Source: Euborellia annulipes (lineage: Eukaryota; Arthropoda; Insecta; Dermaptera; Anisolabididae). From it: a stretch of DNA of 64,000 nucleotides. This document shows, piece by piece, positions 35,591-47,039 of the stretch (positions are counted from its first letter, which is position 1; each line of letters begins with the position of its first letter). The notes beneath the pieces were generated by a model, which saw only the letters and a list, made by a program, of their open reading frames with translations, did no database searches and had not been told where the DNA came from. The stretch covers positions 1 through 64,000 of the forward strand of contig JAKCPI010009310.1 of the NCBI GenBank assembly GCA_023213315.1. The letters are read 5' to 3'. The translations under genes and the position numbers were made by a program.

Positions 35591-38140
35591 AAAAATTTCT
35601 ATTCCAAATAAACTCTCCTAAATAAGTAGTAGGCCTTTCTTTGCATTTTGAATTTCCTAAACCAAATTACTCTACAGAAATCCTTTATAATTGCATCAAT
35701 AAGCCTAAAATTATATAAAATCGCGGTATTTATTTTAAATTTCCTTTTACTTGATATATACCCCTATAATTATTAAAAAATAGGCTAATTCATTATAGCG
35801 CATTTCATCTTAAAACAAAAGTGATTAAGAATTGATTTTACATAGTTAATTATAAAAAGATTTCTCTAATAATATTTTTTTTTTTTTTTAATTATGTTTT
35901 TCGCAAACAGTCATCTAAAGAATGAGATTAAAAAACTATTTTGCAATAAAGCATATGTTATATATTAATATATTTTTTCACAAGTGTATCTTCTGATAAG
36001 TGGTAAAAACATCAATTAGTACTTGACTATTTTTTGTACAAAATAATGCTCTCGGGTTAATTACATTCTATAATGGCATTAACTTTAATTACGGTAAATT
36101 TTATCTCTGAATATCCGGAATTATTTCATGCAAATGACCGTGGCAATTTTTTTTTCTATCATTTTTTTTTTATTTCAATTTTTAGTGAAACTTTAATCGA
36201 CTTTATATTTATACCCAGATATCACAGTACGTCTTATGTACGTACATAAGACGTACTGTGCTATCTGGGTAGTAGGGGTAGTAGGTAGGCTAGACAAGAA
36301 AGAATTAGCCACTCTTTTTTGCACTTAAAATTTTTTTTTTACTTTTCCAACTCAAGAAAGAATAACGAGAAATTTTCAAACAAAATGATATGATTTTTTT
36401 TTAGTTTCGATCTATAAATCGTCATTTTTTTTTAAGCTTCAGGCATAAATAACTTTTTATAAAGGCCGCAAATTGACCAGGGAAAAGTTGATCAAATTGG
36501 GACAAGCATGAATTTGATTTGTATAAACGGATTTGTCCAACAAGTGTTTATTGTCTGACAGATTGACTTCATGTTAAAGCTCAGCTGTAAAATAGTTATG
36601 ATAAAAATATTATCTCTTAAATGAATTGACAAAATTCGTTGATGTTAGCTTGCTGGAAGGTAGGCCACCCAAATGACTCACTAACTGTATCCAGTTCTGC
36701 AAACTGAGCACATAACCAGGACCCTAAATAACTTTTTCGGGTCCCTGGGCAAAATCTCATCACTGAGCCCACCTACATCAAATTTTACGAATGAATTAAA
36801 GCTAATTATTTACCTAAAATAATAGTTTTAACCAGTAGTACAACCAGAAAAACAAATTTTGGAAATATTTTTTTAGAAATGTATGTTTCACTAATTTCTC
36901 TGACAACTTTTGCCTGTCATCTACAGAACTACATATTTTTTTTTTTGAAGAAAATTAAATATCTATGTTTTACTTTCTTTGCTCTTAAATTGTGCTTAAC
37001 CCTTTTAAATAATTTAATAGAAGATCGAATTTTTTGACCTTGCCGTCTGGGGGGGGGGGGGGGGGGGCCCTGGGCACGTGCCTCTGTTGGCCTTGCCTAG
37101 TTTCGACCCAGACAATACAATTGATAAAAAGTAAATTTTAAATTTCATCAAAATCAAGTCTATTACAATTTCCTTCGAAGAGTAATTTAGTATGAGTTAT
37201 ATAGCTATGGTCTCTCCAGTTTAATAATAAAGTAATAAACCGCATCTTCTTTGGTTACAAGGGTCTTTTTGAACATTAATGTCTAGGGATTTTTATAATC
37301 AAAGAAGATTAGAAAACAAACACGACCATTGGGGAATGAAAGCGTTTGAGGTCATCTATCTTGTCTCTTTCCTCTTGGGGATTCATATTCCCAATGGATC
37401 TTTCACAAAAAGAACTGGAAACTTCCAGGGGATCATAGATAACAATAGCTCTAGAAAAATACATTTTTACTTCCTTACACGAAATAAAGGAAGTACTCTA
37501 ATCGCGAAAAAATTTCGAAGCTCAGATTTCAATGAAAATATCCAATTTGACCATCACTGAATCCATTTTGACTATATACCCATATACAGTAAATAAACCT
37601 AGACAAGGATTAACTCATGTACGCATTGAAAAAAATTTTTTAGACTTTTTGTGTTCAAGAATAACGTGAAATTTTCGTGACCACTGTACGTATGTATGTA
37701 TGTATGTATGTATCTCGCATAACTCAACAATGGCTAGTCCTAGAAAGTGGAAATTATGTATTAAGACTTTTAACACCTTTTTGTGCTCCTCCCTTTTAGG
37801 TTTTGCCAAAAGGGCACTCTTCTTGAAGTGTTTTGTAGATTACATAACCTATAACTCAAAAACGGCTAGCCATATAAAGTTGGTTACAATCTGTTGCGCC
37901 AAAAGGACATTTTACTTAAAAGGTTTTGTAAAATTTTACAAAAAAAATTTCGAATTTTAAAATTTTGGTGTCGGATTCTTTTAGTGCATAAAAAAATAGT
38001 TATGTGAAACTAAATGTAATTTTTCAAATATTGAATAGCTTTTGAAATATTTGATAAAATATTAATTCGCAAATTAAAATCTGTGTAATTTAAAACTGTA
38101 AAGGCAAAATAAATTTTTTCCTTCCCTCCATTCGGTTTCC
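35591..38140. other. AT-rich intronic stretch with minor repeats
   Basis: Palindrome at 36212-36271 (listed), a G-run at about 37050-37067, and a (GTAT)n tract at 37688-37712. Around 37700-37960 two diverged direct repeats share AACTCAA-AA-GGCTAG and GCCAAAAGG-CA-T. The open frames here (93 aa at 37279, 86 aa at 37700) run through such repeat sequence and match no protein I know. Confidence 0.45.
36212..36271. repeat. 60-bp near-perfect palindrome
   Basis: TACCCAGATATCACAGTACG... and its complement meet at 36241/36242 with no spacer; 29 of 30 positions pair. Confidence 0.95.
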
Positions 38141-38148
38141 ATTTTATT

Positions 38149-38351
38149 CAGGCCCGCAGAAGAGGGGGGTCAGGGGAAGCTCTAAATCCCCGAGGCCCGG
38201 GCACTTTGCGCTCCAACCATACAATTTTCTTAAAAATTAATTTTCATGAAATTTTTCTTTAGAGGGGCCTTTAAACTCAATTCAACTATAGGTGAAGGGG
38301 GGCAGGCATATTATGTAGCCCGGGGGCCCATCAAGTCTGTCTGCGGTCCTG
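38149..38351. mobile_element. hAT-type MITE, 203 bp
   Basis: Ends CAGGCCCGCAGA and, inverted, CAGGACCGCAGA. Flanking 8-mers ATTTTATT (38141-38148) and ATTTTGTT (38352-38359), one mismatch. The shadow frame at 38246 is not a gene. Confidence 0.8.
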
Positions 38352-38359
38352 ATTTTGTT

Positions 38360-39520
38360 CTAAATTACGGAGTTTCGATTGGTCTTTTGAACTACAAAAA
38401 CAACAAAAGCATTGAATATTCACTGATTGGATAAATTTTATTTTTTCCAATATGAATATTAATATTTCAATAATTATTATCCTGCCATTGTCAATTGCCT
38501 CGCTTCATTAAGTTGAGTTTTCCCCAACCCATATGGTTATTTTCTTCCTCTATCAAATTATCATTAATCATCAATCTTCATTATCAGATAAATATTATCT
38601 TCATAGCCATTGAATTAAATTTTTCAATGAACCTTGCAGTTTATTAAATATCTCCTTTTAAGTATTGATTCATCCTTGTTTACATTTCTCTTAATTAATG
38701 CCGTATCAAACATGCAACCTCCAGATGTATTATTATATCTAATCTGTTTTATTAATTTTTATTTCCGATTTCTTTTTATTTACCATTAAAAAAAAATTCT
38801 TTTATAAGGTAAAATGGCCTCTGGAAATTTTTTTCTCTTTTCACTAACAATTTTCATATTTTTAGATGTGATAAAATATAATAGAAATCATATTATCGTA
38901 AAAAATTCAATTTTCCATATTACTCTCTCTTCGAGAACTTTTAACTTTAGATGGAAGAAAACAAATTCCTTTTCTATAAAATGAACGATATCTCTCCTAT
39001 TTCAAATTTTCATTCTTATTTTTTTTGATCATTTTCAGATCTATTATATCGCCTGCTGAGAATCATAATGGCAAAGTCCGAAAATTCAATTTTTGAGTTA
39101 AGCCTACGAAACGTTGTTAAAACGTCTTCTCTTTTGAGTGGCAAAATGGCGAAAATATATTTCGATTCTTTGCTATTGATTCTGGCCTATTAATTTGTTC
39201 CCCGGCTATTTAAATGTTTATAAAACTTTCAAACGCCTTTTCTCGAATTGTTGAATTTCGGATTTTCGCCACTATGCTCTATACTCAGCAGGCGATATAT
39301 TCGTTATGTCACATCCGCCATCAAAAATACAAAAAATATAATTTTTTTTTTTTAAATAAATTTCTCTCCTTTTTGGCATTTTGATTTTCATTAAATTCAA
39401 ATGAATTGGAAAATACGCTATATGCTTTAATTATGACACAGGCGTGCTTTTAATATAACTCTCCCAGTTTGATTAATTTAATTATATTTTGCTCTAAAGC
39501 GAGATATTCATACAATATAA
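38360..39520. other. AT-rich intronic stretch, nothing definite
   Basis: GCCTGCTGAG (39051) and its inverse CTCAGCAGGC (39282) both adjoin GATATA/TATATC. The sequence between them may be a small inverted-repeat element, but the ends are short. Confidence 0.4.
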
Positions 39521-39534
39521 TCTAACATCTATAT

Positions 39535-40913
39535 CTATCTATCTATACTATTATATAAAAGACAATCTCTGTCTGTCTGTCTGTTTGTAACGCATAGACT
39601 CCGAAACTACTGGACCGATTTTCATGGAGTTTTTTTAATGGGTAGGGAATTTTCCGGGGGTGGTTTTAGGCTATCATTATATCGAATTAGGGGTAGGGAA
39701 CCCCCCTTTTGGGGGTTATCAATTACCCCATAGCAAAGCATTGGAAAACAGGATCTAACTCGCTTCACGAAAAATATATTTATCAAATCTTTAAAATGAA
39801 AAATAAAAACTCTTCCTCCCCCTAACAATTCGACATTTGAAAAGATTTTTCCGCTCTCGCCCCCCCCCCAAATTATTATTTTTTTTATTTTTCATTCGAT
39901 TTTAATGAAATTTAAAATGCTGCTTTCTTAGGGTGTAAATAATTGAAAAATGGTATTTTAGACCTCAGAAAGTGCAATCACCCCCCTGGCCCCCCTTAAA
40001 TTTATTTTTCATTCGATTTTAATAAAATTTAAAATGTTGCTTTCTTAGGGTGTAAATAATTGAAAAATGGTATTTTAGACCTCAGAAAGTGCAATCCCCC
40101 CTGGCCCCCCTAAAATTTATTTTTCATTCGATTTTAATAAAATTTAAAATGTTGCTTTCTTAGGGTGTAAATAATTGAAAAATGGTATTTTAGACCTCAG
40201 AAAGTGCAATCACCCCCCTGGCCCCCCTAAAATTTATTTTTCATTCGATTTTAATAAAATTTAAAATGTTGCTTTCTTAGGGTGTAAATAATTGAAAATT
40301 GGTATTTTAGACCTCAGAAAGTGCAATCACCCCCCCCCCCTGGCCCCCCTAAAATTTATTTTTCATTCGATTTTAATAAAATTTAAAATGTTGCTTTCTT
40401 AGGGTGTAACTAATTGAAAATTGGTATTTTAGACCTCAGAAAGTGCAATCACCCCCCTGGCCCCCCCTAAAATTTATTTTTCATTCGATTTTAATAAAAT
40501 TTAAAATGTTGCTTTCTTAGGGTGTAAATAATTGAAAAATGGTATTTTAGACCTCAGAAAGTGCAATCACCCCCCCCCCCCCTGGCCCCCCTAAAATTTA
40601 TTTTTCATTCGATTTTAATAAAATTTAAAATGTTGCTTTCTTAGGGTGTAAATATTTGAAAAATGGTATTTTAGACCCCCCTGCCCCCCCTAAAATTTAT
40701 TTTTCATTCGATTTTAATAAAATTTAAAATGTTGCTTTCTTAGGGTGTAAATAATTGAAAAATATATTAATCAAATATTTAAAATAAAAAATAACTCTTC
40801 CTCATAATTAATTAAAATACATTTATCTGGACAACTCTTAGTCATATCCCGAGACGCCGCCCGCCAGGGCCTAGCGGGGTTGGGTTGCCGAAGGCAACCC
40901 TACCGCAGCTAGT
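39535..40913 (+). mobile_element. Helentron-like element with internal tandem array
   Basis: The 5' end is TCTATCTATACTATTATATA with a CTGTCTGTCTGTCTG microsatellite and AAACTACTGGACCGATTTTC, a phrase common to arthropod Helentron-type repeats. The middle is a tandem array. The 3' end has hairpin GGGTTGCC-GAA-GGCAACCC, then TACCGCAG and CTAGT. This matches the known layout of Helentron-associated elements: microsatellite, central tandem repeats, 3' hairpin, CTAGT. Non-autonomous: no Rep/helicase frame. Confidence 0.75.
39891..40763 (+). repeat. Tandem array, eight units of about 117 bp
   Basis: Unit landmarks TTCATTCGATTTTAAT, GTTGCTTTCTTAGGGTGTAA, GGTATTTTAGACCTCAGAAA and a C-run CACCCCCCTGGCCCCCC. 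Unit starts at 39891, 40008, 40123, 40240, 40362, 40480, 40604 and 40703. Spacing of 115-124 is mostly due to C-run length; one unit is short at 99. Confidence 0.95.
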
Positions 40914-41029
40914 TATTTATATAAAATCATTTTCTTTTTACAATCTTTTCGACATTTTGGACCATTTAGACTTTAAACCAGAGGTTTCCAAACCCCAAAA
41001 ATTCCCCCCCCCCCTTTAAAAAAAAATTA

Positions 41030-41170
41030 AAATTGTGACGTTTCGGCCTTCTTAAGAACCGGAGGCGAGAATAAATGAAATTTTAATTTCAAAATTAAAA
41101 TTTCATTTATTCTCGCCTCTGGCCCTGAAGATGGCCTAAACGTCACAACAAAAGAAATAATTTTGGCTGC
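41030..41170. mobile_element. Foldback, Penelope-type hammerhead remnant
   Basis: Inverted arms GAATAAATGAAATTTTAATT / AATTAAAATTTCATTTATTC around 41070-41115. The left arm begins GTGACGTTTCGGCC; the right has CTGAAGATGGCC-TAAACGTCAC, with stem II half lost. It ends ATTTTGGCTGCATTTGG. Confidence 0.55.
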
Positions 41171-42040
41171 ATTTGGAAAATTGCTCGTTCGCGCCTCCCC
41201 CTTAGACTAGTCCGCGCCTCCCTAGGGAGGCGCGCCTCACAGTTTGGAAAACGCTGCTTTAAACGATAATTACATTAAAACATATCACCTAGTGGCGGTT
41301 TTCATTTACCTAATTTCAACTAGGGCTTCCGGTTTCCAGTTTAAATTTAATAAAATCATTTATCATGCCAAGGGGAGGCAGAAACTTTTGACAATTTATT
41401 TTTTTTTAAGATTGACATTTCATTCATTTTTATACCCGCCTCTAAGTTCACCAAATGATATCATAGTTGTTCAGTTTCGAGGAAATTCAAATATTATGGC
41501 GGCTCCACAATTTGTATAGCTTAAATTTTCATTACGCAACAATTCAATGAAGTAAGTGAAAGAATTTAAGCTTACTGTGCGTCAGTTTAAATAAATTGAA
41601 AATTTCGAATCGATTTTCCTTATTTAATAAAGAACCATCAGGCCTTAGGATAATTTATTTATTTATTTAAATTACAAAGTTCTCTCCCTAACGAGAAATG
41701 GTGCCTCATTCAGTTACCACTCATTATAATTTCTTACTTATTCAATAAAGTTCTTTTAGATAGACCAATTTGCGTATATTTTCTTTTGAAACATTATCAT
41801 ATTTCTTCTTAAGTTTAACAGATTTCATTTCATAAAGACTGTTTTATTAACATCTTGAAATTTGCAATTTATTTATTTTACCTGATAACCTGATGACAAG
41901 TATGTTATAATCCTTAACTTTATTATATTTTTAATCCCAATAAATGTTATGATATTCAATGAAATTCGTTAGTTACTGTAATCTATAATTCTATCTTGAA
42001 TAAATCATATAAACTGCTGTTATTATTAATAATAAAAGAC
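41171..42040. other. No gene seen
   Basis: GC-richer start (GCGCCTCCCTAGGGAGGCGC palindrome at about 41213-41232), then AT-rich DNA. The 91-aa frame at 41244 is probably chance. Confidence 0.4.
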
Positions 42041-42044
42041 ATTT

Positions 42045-42240
42045 TTGGCATTAATCATGGTTTATTTTAATTATTAATTAATAATACAACAAATTGTAAC
42101 TTCTCGGTGACAGACTGAGTTAGCGTTTGCTTTTTAAAGTGAAAACCTGATGACAATTGCAGAAATAGTGGCCGAAACGTTGTAATTTTTTGTATTTGTA
42201 TTATTAATTACTAATTAAAATAAACCACGATTAATGCCAA
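42045..42240. mobile_element. Foldback with hammerhead-like core
   Basis: Outer arms GGCATTAATCATGGTTTATT and AATAAACCACGATTAATGCC (one mismatch). The right arm has CTGATGA and, after a weak stem II, GAAACGTT. Stem I is poor in this copy. Confidence 0.55.
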
Positions 42241-43455
42241 TAATATCTTTAATACTTATAATTCTGTCCTGTCTCTTTCAATGATATGTCTTTAAATTTA
42301 TGCCGAATTTTTTCAAATTTTTCAATTAAAAAGATAATAATGTTTTTTTGTTTTTATTTATTTCCTCCGTAAGCCAGAGGCCATTGGAGAGACCCACAGT
42401 ACAAAATCTTACAAACAAAATCAATATAAAAAAATATATACATATACAAATAACATTTTACAAAGAACATTACTAACAATACAATACACATTATAATAAC
42501 ATCAATAGCATAATAAGTTATTATTAAATGTTTTTTTTTTTTCGATAATTTTCACTTTAGTATGGTTTGAATAGAAACTAAGTCGCAGCCGAAAAGATTT
42601 AATTTCTTTCAACCTTTCTAAAATTAAAATTCATTATCCGGAAATTAAAAAAAATCGTTTTCCAGTTTAAATGGTATTCATTTTTTTTTTATCATATTAA
42701 CACATTCACAGTAAATTGCTCGATTTGAAGCCTTGAAAAGACAGAGCTCCTCCCTCTACCCCCTCCCTTTATTTCGAAAGGCAGCCAGATGGATTTCAAT
42801 ATGCATGGGTTTCATATTTAAACAAACGGATGCTTGTCCACATTTTGACATTTTGTATACATATAAAATGAAACATGATTTGATAAATGTACCCTTCTAA
42901 TGAAATTGCAAATTTGTTTTACTGTTTATTCACGCAGGCTTAAATATCCGATAGAAAGAAGAAAAGGCGATGTTTCCTATTTGAGAGATAATTTCATTAA
43001 TTCTCTCGCTCTTGCGTGCTTGGATTTATTTTTGACTCGTTCTTTCATTCTTAATACTCTTCCTTTTTGATTGTTTGATTTCTGCTATATTATTTATAAG
43101 TTAATCTCTTTTTATTTATTTTACTAATTATTGAATTATTTTACGTCAAATAACTTTTTGTTTAAAAAAATGTAAAATATCCCATAGTAGACAGAGTGGG
43201 ATTTTTAAATTACATTGATTAGAAAATTAGAATAGAATTAGAAATAGGTAGAAACATCTACAGTGGTGGATGTGATACATTTCTATGGCTCTGGACCTAT
43301 TGGTTCTAAATTGACTCATTCAAAAAAATTTCTTTTAAAATTTTCTTTTTTTAAGAGGAGAGGGGAGGGGATTAATGTTCAGCTCCGAAGCTTGGCAAGG
43401 CTCTCAGCGATCCTTATTAGGTCTTTTAGGCATTTTTTTTCGACTACAAAGTTCA
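42241..43455. other. AT-rich intronic stretch, nothing recognised
   Basis: No gene or element ends that I can support. The 65-aa frame at 43263 is unremarkable. Confidence 0.45.
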
Positions 43456-43818
43456 TTTAGGCTGGACGCACACCAATTGAACAAAACACTCTTGGACAAA
43501 ATGTTTTTTATTGAACAAAATATTTTGCCAAAGGACAAACTGTTTTGTCATTGAGCATTTTTGCCTAATCACTGTGCGTTCACATTGGATAAAATGTTCG
43601 GTAATTGAGCAAAAACGCTCATTGACAAAACATTTTATCCAATGCCAACGCACACCGATTAGGTAAAAATACTCGATGGCAAAACATTTTGTTCAATGAT
43701 GCCGAATCATGCCCATTTATGTTTTGCCTCAGCATTGATAAAACAGTTTTAGGCACGATTAGTCAAAAACGTTTTGTCGAAAAGCGTTTTTGCTCAATCG
43801 ACGTGCGTTAAGCCTTAG
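43456..43818. mobile_element. MITE with inverted ends and internal repeats
   Basis: AGGCTGGACGCACACCAATT and, inverted at the right, AAGGCTTAACGCACGTCGAT. The inside repeats variants of GACAAAATGTTTT and GAGCAAAAACG in both orientations, so single strands would fold strongly. The 66-aa minus frame is a by-product. Confidence 0.6.
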
Positions 43819-43819
43819 G

Positions 43820-43925
43820 GGTATGACTTTATTATAGAAATTTTTACAATAAATTATACCGCTGGCTACCGGGGACGTTCCACACTCTGTTTACTCGGGG
43901 CCACCAATCCTGAGATTTCGCCACG
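43820..43925 (-). mobile_element. SINE-C-like fragment
   Basis: GGCTACCGGGGACGTTCCAC and CTCGGGGCCACCAATCCTGA match, in reverse, the repeat at 13040-13240. Confidence 0.5.
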
Positions 43926-44639
43926 CAAAATGTATGTATGTACGCATTTAATTATACACATAAAAGAATAGTCAGTGGATTTATTTTTTAATTTCATATT
44001 TCTCCTGTAATCTTGCTTTCCAAACTTGACTTGCTTTCTATATCCAATATTTGAACTCGTCCATCCAATCAATCAAAGCCGAATTTTTGGCTTAAATCAA
44101 TTAAAAAATTTTTTTTTTTCTTTTAAATAAATTCATAAATTTTAATAAATGCAAAAATGAATATTAAGCTCTAGGCTATTATAAAAGTAGTAAGTTTTAC
44201 CAACTTTTTATTATATAGGTTACATCTGAAACTTCTCTTTTTAAATTTTCATCAAATAATTTAAGTTAAATTCTCTCCCCTCTTATAATTTTTTTCTTTT
44301 TTTTATATAAAAAAAGTTTAGGACTTTAAACACTTGTATTTTCCTCTCTATTACGAAAACCAAGCGATGTGGCCAAAACATTCTTAGCGAAACTTTAGAT
44401 AAGAAAAAAAAGACTTCTCTTTATAAACTTAACATCGATTAAATTTTTCGTATAAATAAAAAAAAGATGTCACGCCCATTGTATTTAGAAGTTTTTTCAT
44501 TTTTATACAGTAACAGCAATTATAGTAGTTGTAGAAGTAAAAGTTCAGTGAAATAATGGACGCGTAGTAATGGAGGCGAAGGAACAGAAACCGCCAATAA
44601 TAAAACCTTCCTTTTTGTGTGTTTATTTGTTAGGCTAAA

Positions 44640-44725
44640 TGTCCCATGATCCCTGGGAATCGAACCCAGTATCGTACCTATCCGGGGCATCGGTGTATTT
44701 CCCTTTGCCAGGCCTCTGGATCCGC
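44640..44725 (-). mobile_element. tRNA-like SINE fragment (family D)
   Basis: On the minus strand GGGTTCGATTCCCAGGGATC is an excellent B-box with T-arm, followed by CATGGGACATTTAGC. A related plus-strand piece lies at 45110-45200. The A-box half is not convincing, so I do not call a tRNA gene. Confidence 0.5.
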
Positions 44726-45072
44726 GAACAATACTAAATTCCCTACAGGCCTATATGCATTCGCATTTCTCTATCGAGAGAATTTTAAGTGAGAAATCTT
44801 TAGAGAAAAAATTGTGCTTGTTATACCAGCAAGGAAACATAGATCTTGGTCAGATCTAAAACATACTGTAGCAATAAAACCCTTATTAGATTCAAGGGAT
44901 TAATTATACAGTTAAATAATATTCGATATTCCGGGTGGTCCGATTGTCTGTAGGGATATATAACACGATACTTGGAAGTGAAAACCGTATAAGCGTATAG
45001 CCTAAGTAAATATAATACTACGATGACAAGGAGTATCGTGCTTTGTTTAAGCAAAACACAAACACATAAAGA

Positions 45073-45187
45073 GTAAAGACAAACTGGAATATTTGATAGT
45101 TTGGAGATCCTGAGTTTGATACTCGGGAGTAAAGACAAACTGGAATATTCGATAGTTTGGAGATCCTGAGTTTGATACTCGGGAATC
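45073..45187 (+). repeat. Tandem duplication of 56 bp inside a family D SINE
   Basis: AAAGACAAACTGGAATATTT ... GAGTTTGATACTCGGGA occurs twice in a row with one base difference. It accounts for most of the 128-aa minus-strand frame at 44821-45207, which is therefore not a gene. Confidence 0.85.
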
Positions 45188-45224
45188 ATGGGACGACCAA
45201 CAAACATACAAAAATTTGTTTAAA

Positions 45225-45395
45225 TAAAGTTCTCGAAAATTATTTAACTAAAATAAAACTGAATAGTTTTCAATCGTCAGGAAACATTTCGGTAACACTA
45301 AATTCAATTAATGGACGGACTATGATGGTTCTTAATGACCGAAACATTTTCTGAGAATTGAAAAGTATTTTGAGTTTTATTTTTGGCTGCCCTCC
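45225..45395 (+). mobile_element. Penelope-type foldback remnant
   Basis: ACATTTCGGTAACACTAAAT near 45286, and TGGTTCTTAATGACCGAAAC with ATTTTCTGAG near 45325-45355. It ends TTTTTGGCTGCCCTCC. The CTGANGA box is damaged (CTATGA). Confidence 0.45.
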
Positions 45396-46346
45396 ATTCA
45401 CCTACATTATCCAGTAAGTTTCTATTAACTAGTCCCTGGTAAGAAATATATGAATATTCCATGATTTTTTATATAAATGAAATTGGAAAATTATATTGTT
45501 AAATTTTTATAATTTCGCCAATTATTATAAAATTCAAAGCGTAAACATCTTTTGAATAAATTCTGAATATCACTTCTTATAAACTTTATAAGAGGTTCTT
45601 TTATACCAAAATTGAATATCAAATTGCTTTTCTCTTTCGAAAGAAAATTGAACAAATAAGAAGCCAATTAGGGTTAAGATTTTAATAGACCTTCTTAGAC
45701 TTAAGAGGCTATCAGTGGCTGATTCCTTTCAAGGGCCAAATTTCAAACAACAATTTCGAGAAGCCCTGAAGGGAGTCAACGCCCTAGACCGCTATTTGCT
45801 GCCATGCAAAATCGATAGTACTACTGCAGCACAGACAGCAAAAAGAATTAATACTTAGCCAGTGGAGATGGTGAATGTCTCAAGGAGGCTTAAATGTAAT
45901 TAAATTCCTTAATTCATGAAAAAATCCTTCACATATAGTCGTAATTAGCTCTTTAGAACCCTTCCGTTCTTTCTTGCTTTTTTAATTTATTAGACAATGT
46001 TTTTTTAAGCCAGCTGGTTGTGCAAATTGTCCTATGAATAGTCGTAACAAAGGGGAAAAGAACCCAATAAAGGGTCTTCTTCTTGAGAAGTTTACTTTGG
46101 ACCATTTGTAATAACAGAAAAGCATAGCTAGAAATAAACATATCAAGAATGTTTTGAAATGACATTTCCCCTTGCTTTTTTTATAATAACATATGTACCA
46201 TATTTTGTTTTCATTTAGGTGTGCGAGAATCCAGTATATGAGCTTATATGAAACCCAGTGGCGCAACAAGGATTTGCTCCTGGGGAAGGGGGGAGGAGGG
46301 TGTTTGATTTTCTACAACTTTTTGAGCATTTGGTCGAAGTTTTACC

Positions 46347-46528
46347 CAGGGGTGGCCAATCAAAACGATCTTATATCATAACTCTGCTGCATATAAAATG
46401 ATATCCCCATATTAGATTTAGGCCCATTGGTGAAAAAAACAACAAATAATAACTATATTTTGTAAAAGTGGGATGAATCTCGCGAGCCGAAAAAATGTAC
46501 AAGGCGGGCCACCGATTGGCCTACCCTG
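46347..46528. mobile_element. hAT-type MITE, 182 bp
   Basis: Ends CAGGGGTGGCCAATC and, inverted, CAGGGTAGGCCAATC. Flanks GTTTTACC (46339-46346) and GTTTTACT (46529-46536). Just upstream, CAGTGGCGCAACAAGG (46257) may be the end of another such element. Confidence 0.82.
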
Positions 46529-46579
46529 GTTTTACTCTTGCTTTTAAATTTTCAATCCCAAATTCAAATATACCTTACT

Positions 46580-46683
46580 GTCGGAAACTAAAAATAAGTC
46601 GATAGAAAAAATCTAGTGTGACAAGCACAGAACACACCTTTCGATTACCGAAGGTAAGAGTGCTGTGCGACCAGTCACACCAG
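46580..46683 (+). repeat. Solo PAL1 end hairpin
   Basis: GTCGGAAACTAAAAATAAGTC then ATCTAGTGTGACAAGCACAG ... CAGTCACACCAG. The inner right arm is shortened. Confidence 0.75.
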
Positions 46684-46737
46684 ATTTTTTATTAATAAAA
46701 TTAAGTTATACAAATATATTATACATAGGCCTATTCA

Positions 46738-46908
46738 ATAACCGTTATTTATGAATATATTATATCTATTTAAGGTCCAGGCATTTTTATTTAAGCGATT
46801 TGGATACCAAATGGCTTTAAATAAAATTCTGACTGCCTGGGACTAGAACCCGAGACCCTTTGTATAAGAAGGTCAGCACACTACCAACTACACCAAGCCT
46901 GAGGGCCC
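46738..46908 (-). mobile_element. tRNA-derived SINE-A, truncated tail
   Basis: Minus strand head GGCTTGGTGTAGTTGGTAGT, then CGGGTTCTAGTCCCAGGCAG and the body. The 3' tail region is missing. Confidence 0.75.
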
Positions 46909-47039
46909 ATATCTTTATTTGTTGAATACATGGAACAGACATTTTTACTTTCTCTGTTGATATATAGAGAGAAATTATTGTAATGTATTCGTATTAAAAA
47001 ATGGATATCGGTGCTGCACATCATTTAATTTACAAACTT

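Noticed and set aside
36690..37110. Possible hAT-like element (CAGGACCCTAAATAAC ... CCCTGGGCACGTGCC)
   Set aside because: Ends do not pair well and no flanking duplication is visible.
37279..37960. 93-aa and 86-aa plus-strand frames
   Set aside because: They contain diverged direct repeats and a (GTAT)n tract; no recognisable motif.
39891..40763. CRISPR-like array
   Set aside because: Units are contiguous, about 117 bp, with no spacers; this is a tandem array inside a Helentron-like element in animal DNA.
44640..44740. Possible tRNA gene on the minus strand
   Set aside because: Excellent T-arm but no convincing D-arm or acceptor stem, and related copies exist; more likely a SINE.
44821..45207. 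Longest open frame in the window (128 aa, minus strand)
   Set aside because: It runs through a tandemly duplicated tRNA-like repeat (the SLLPSIKLRISKLSN-type repetition reflects the DNA duplication); no domain and no splice context.
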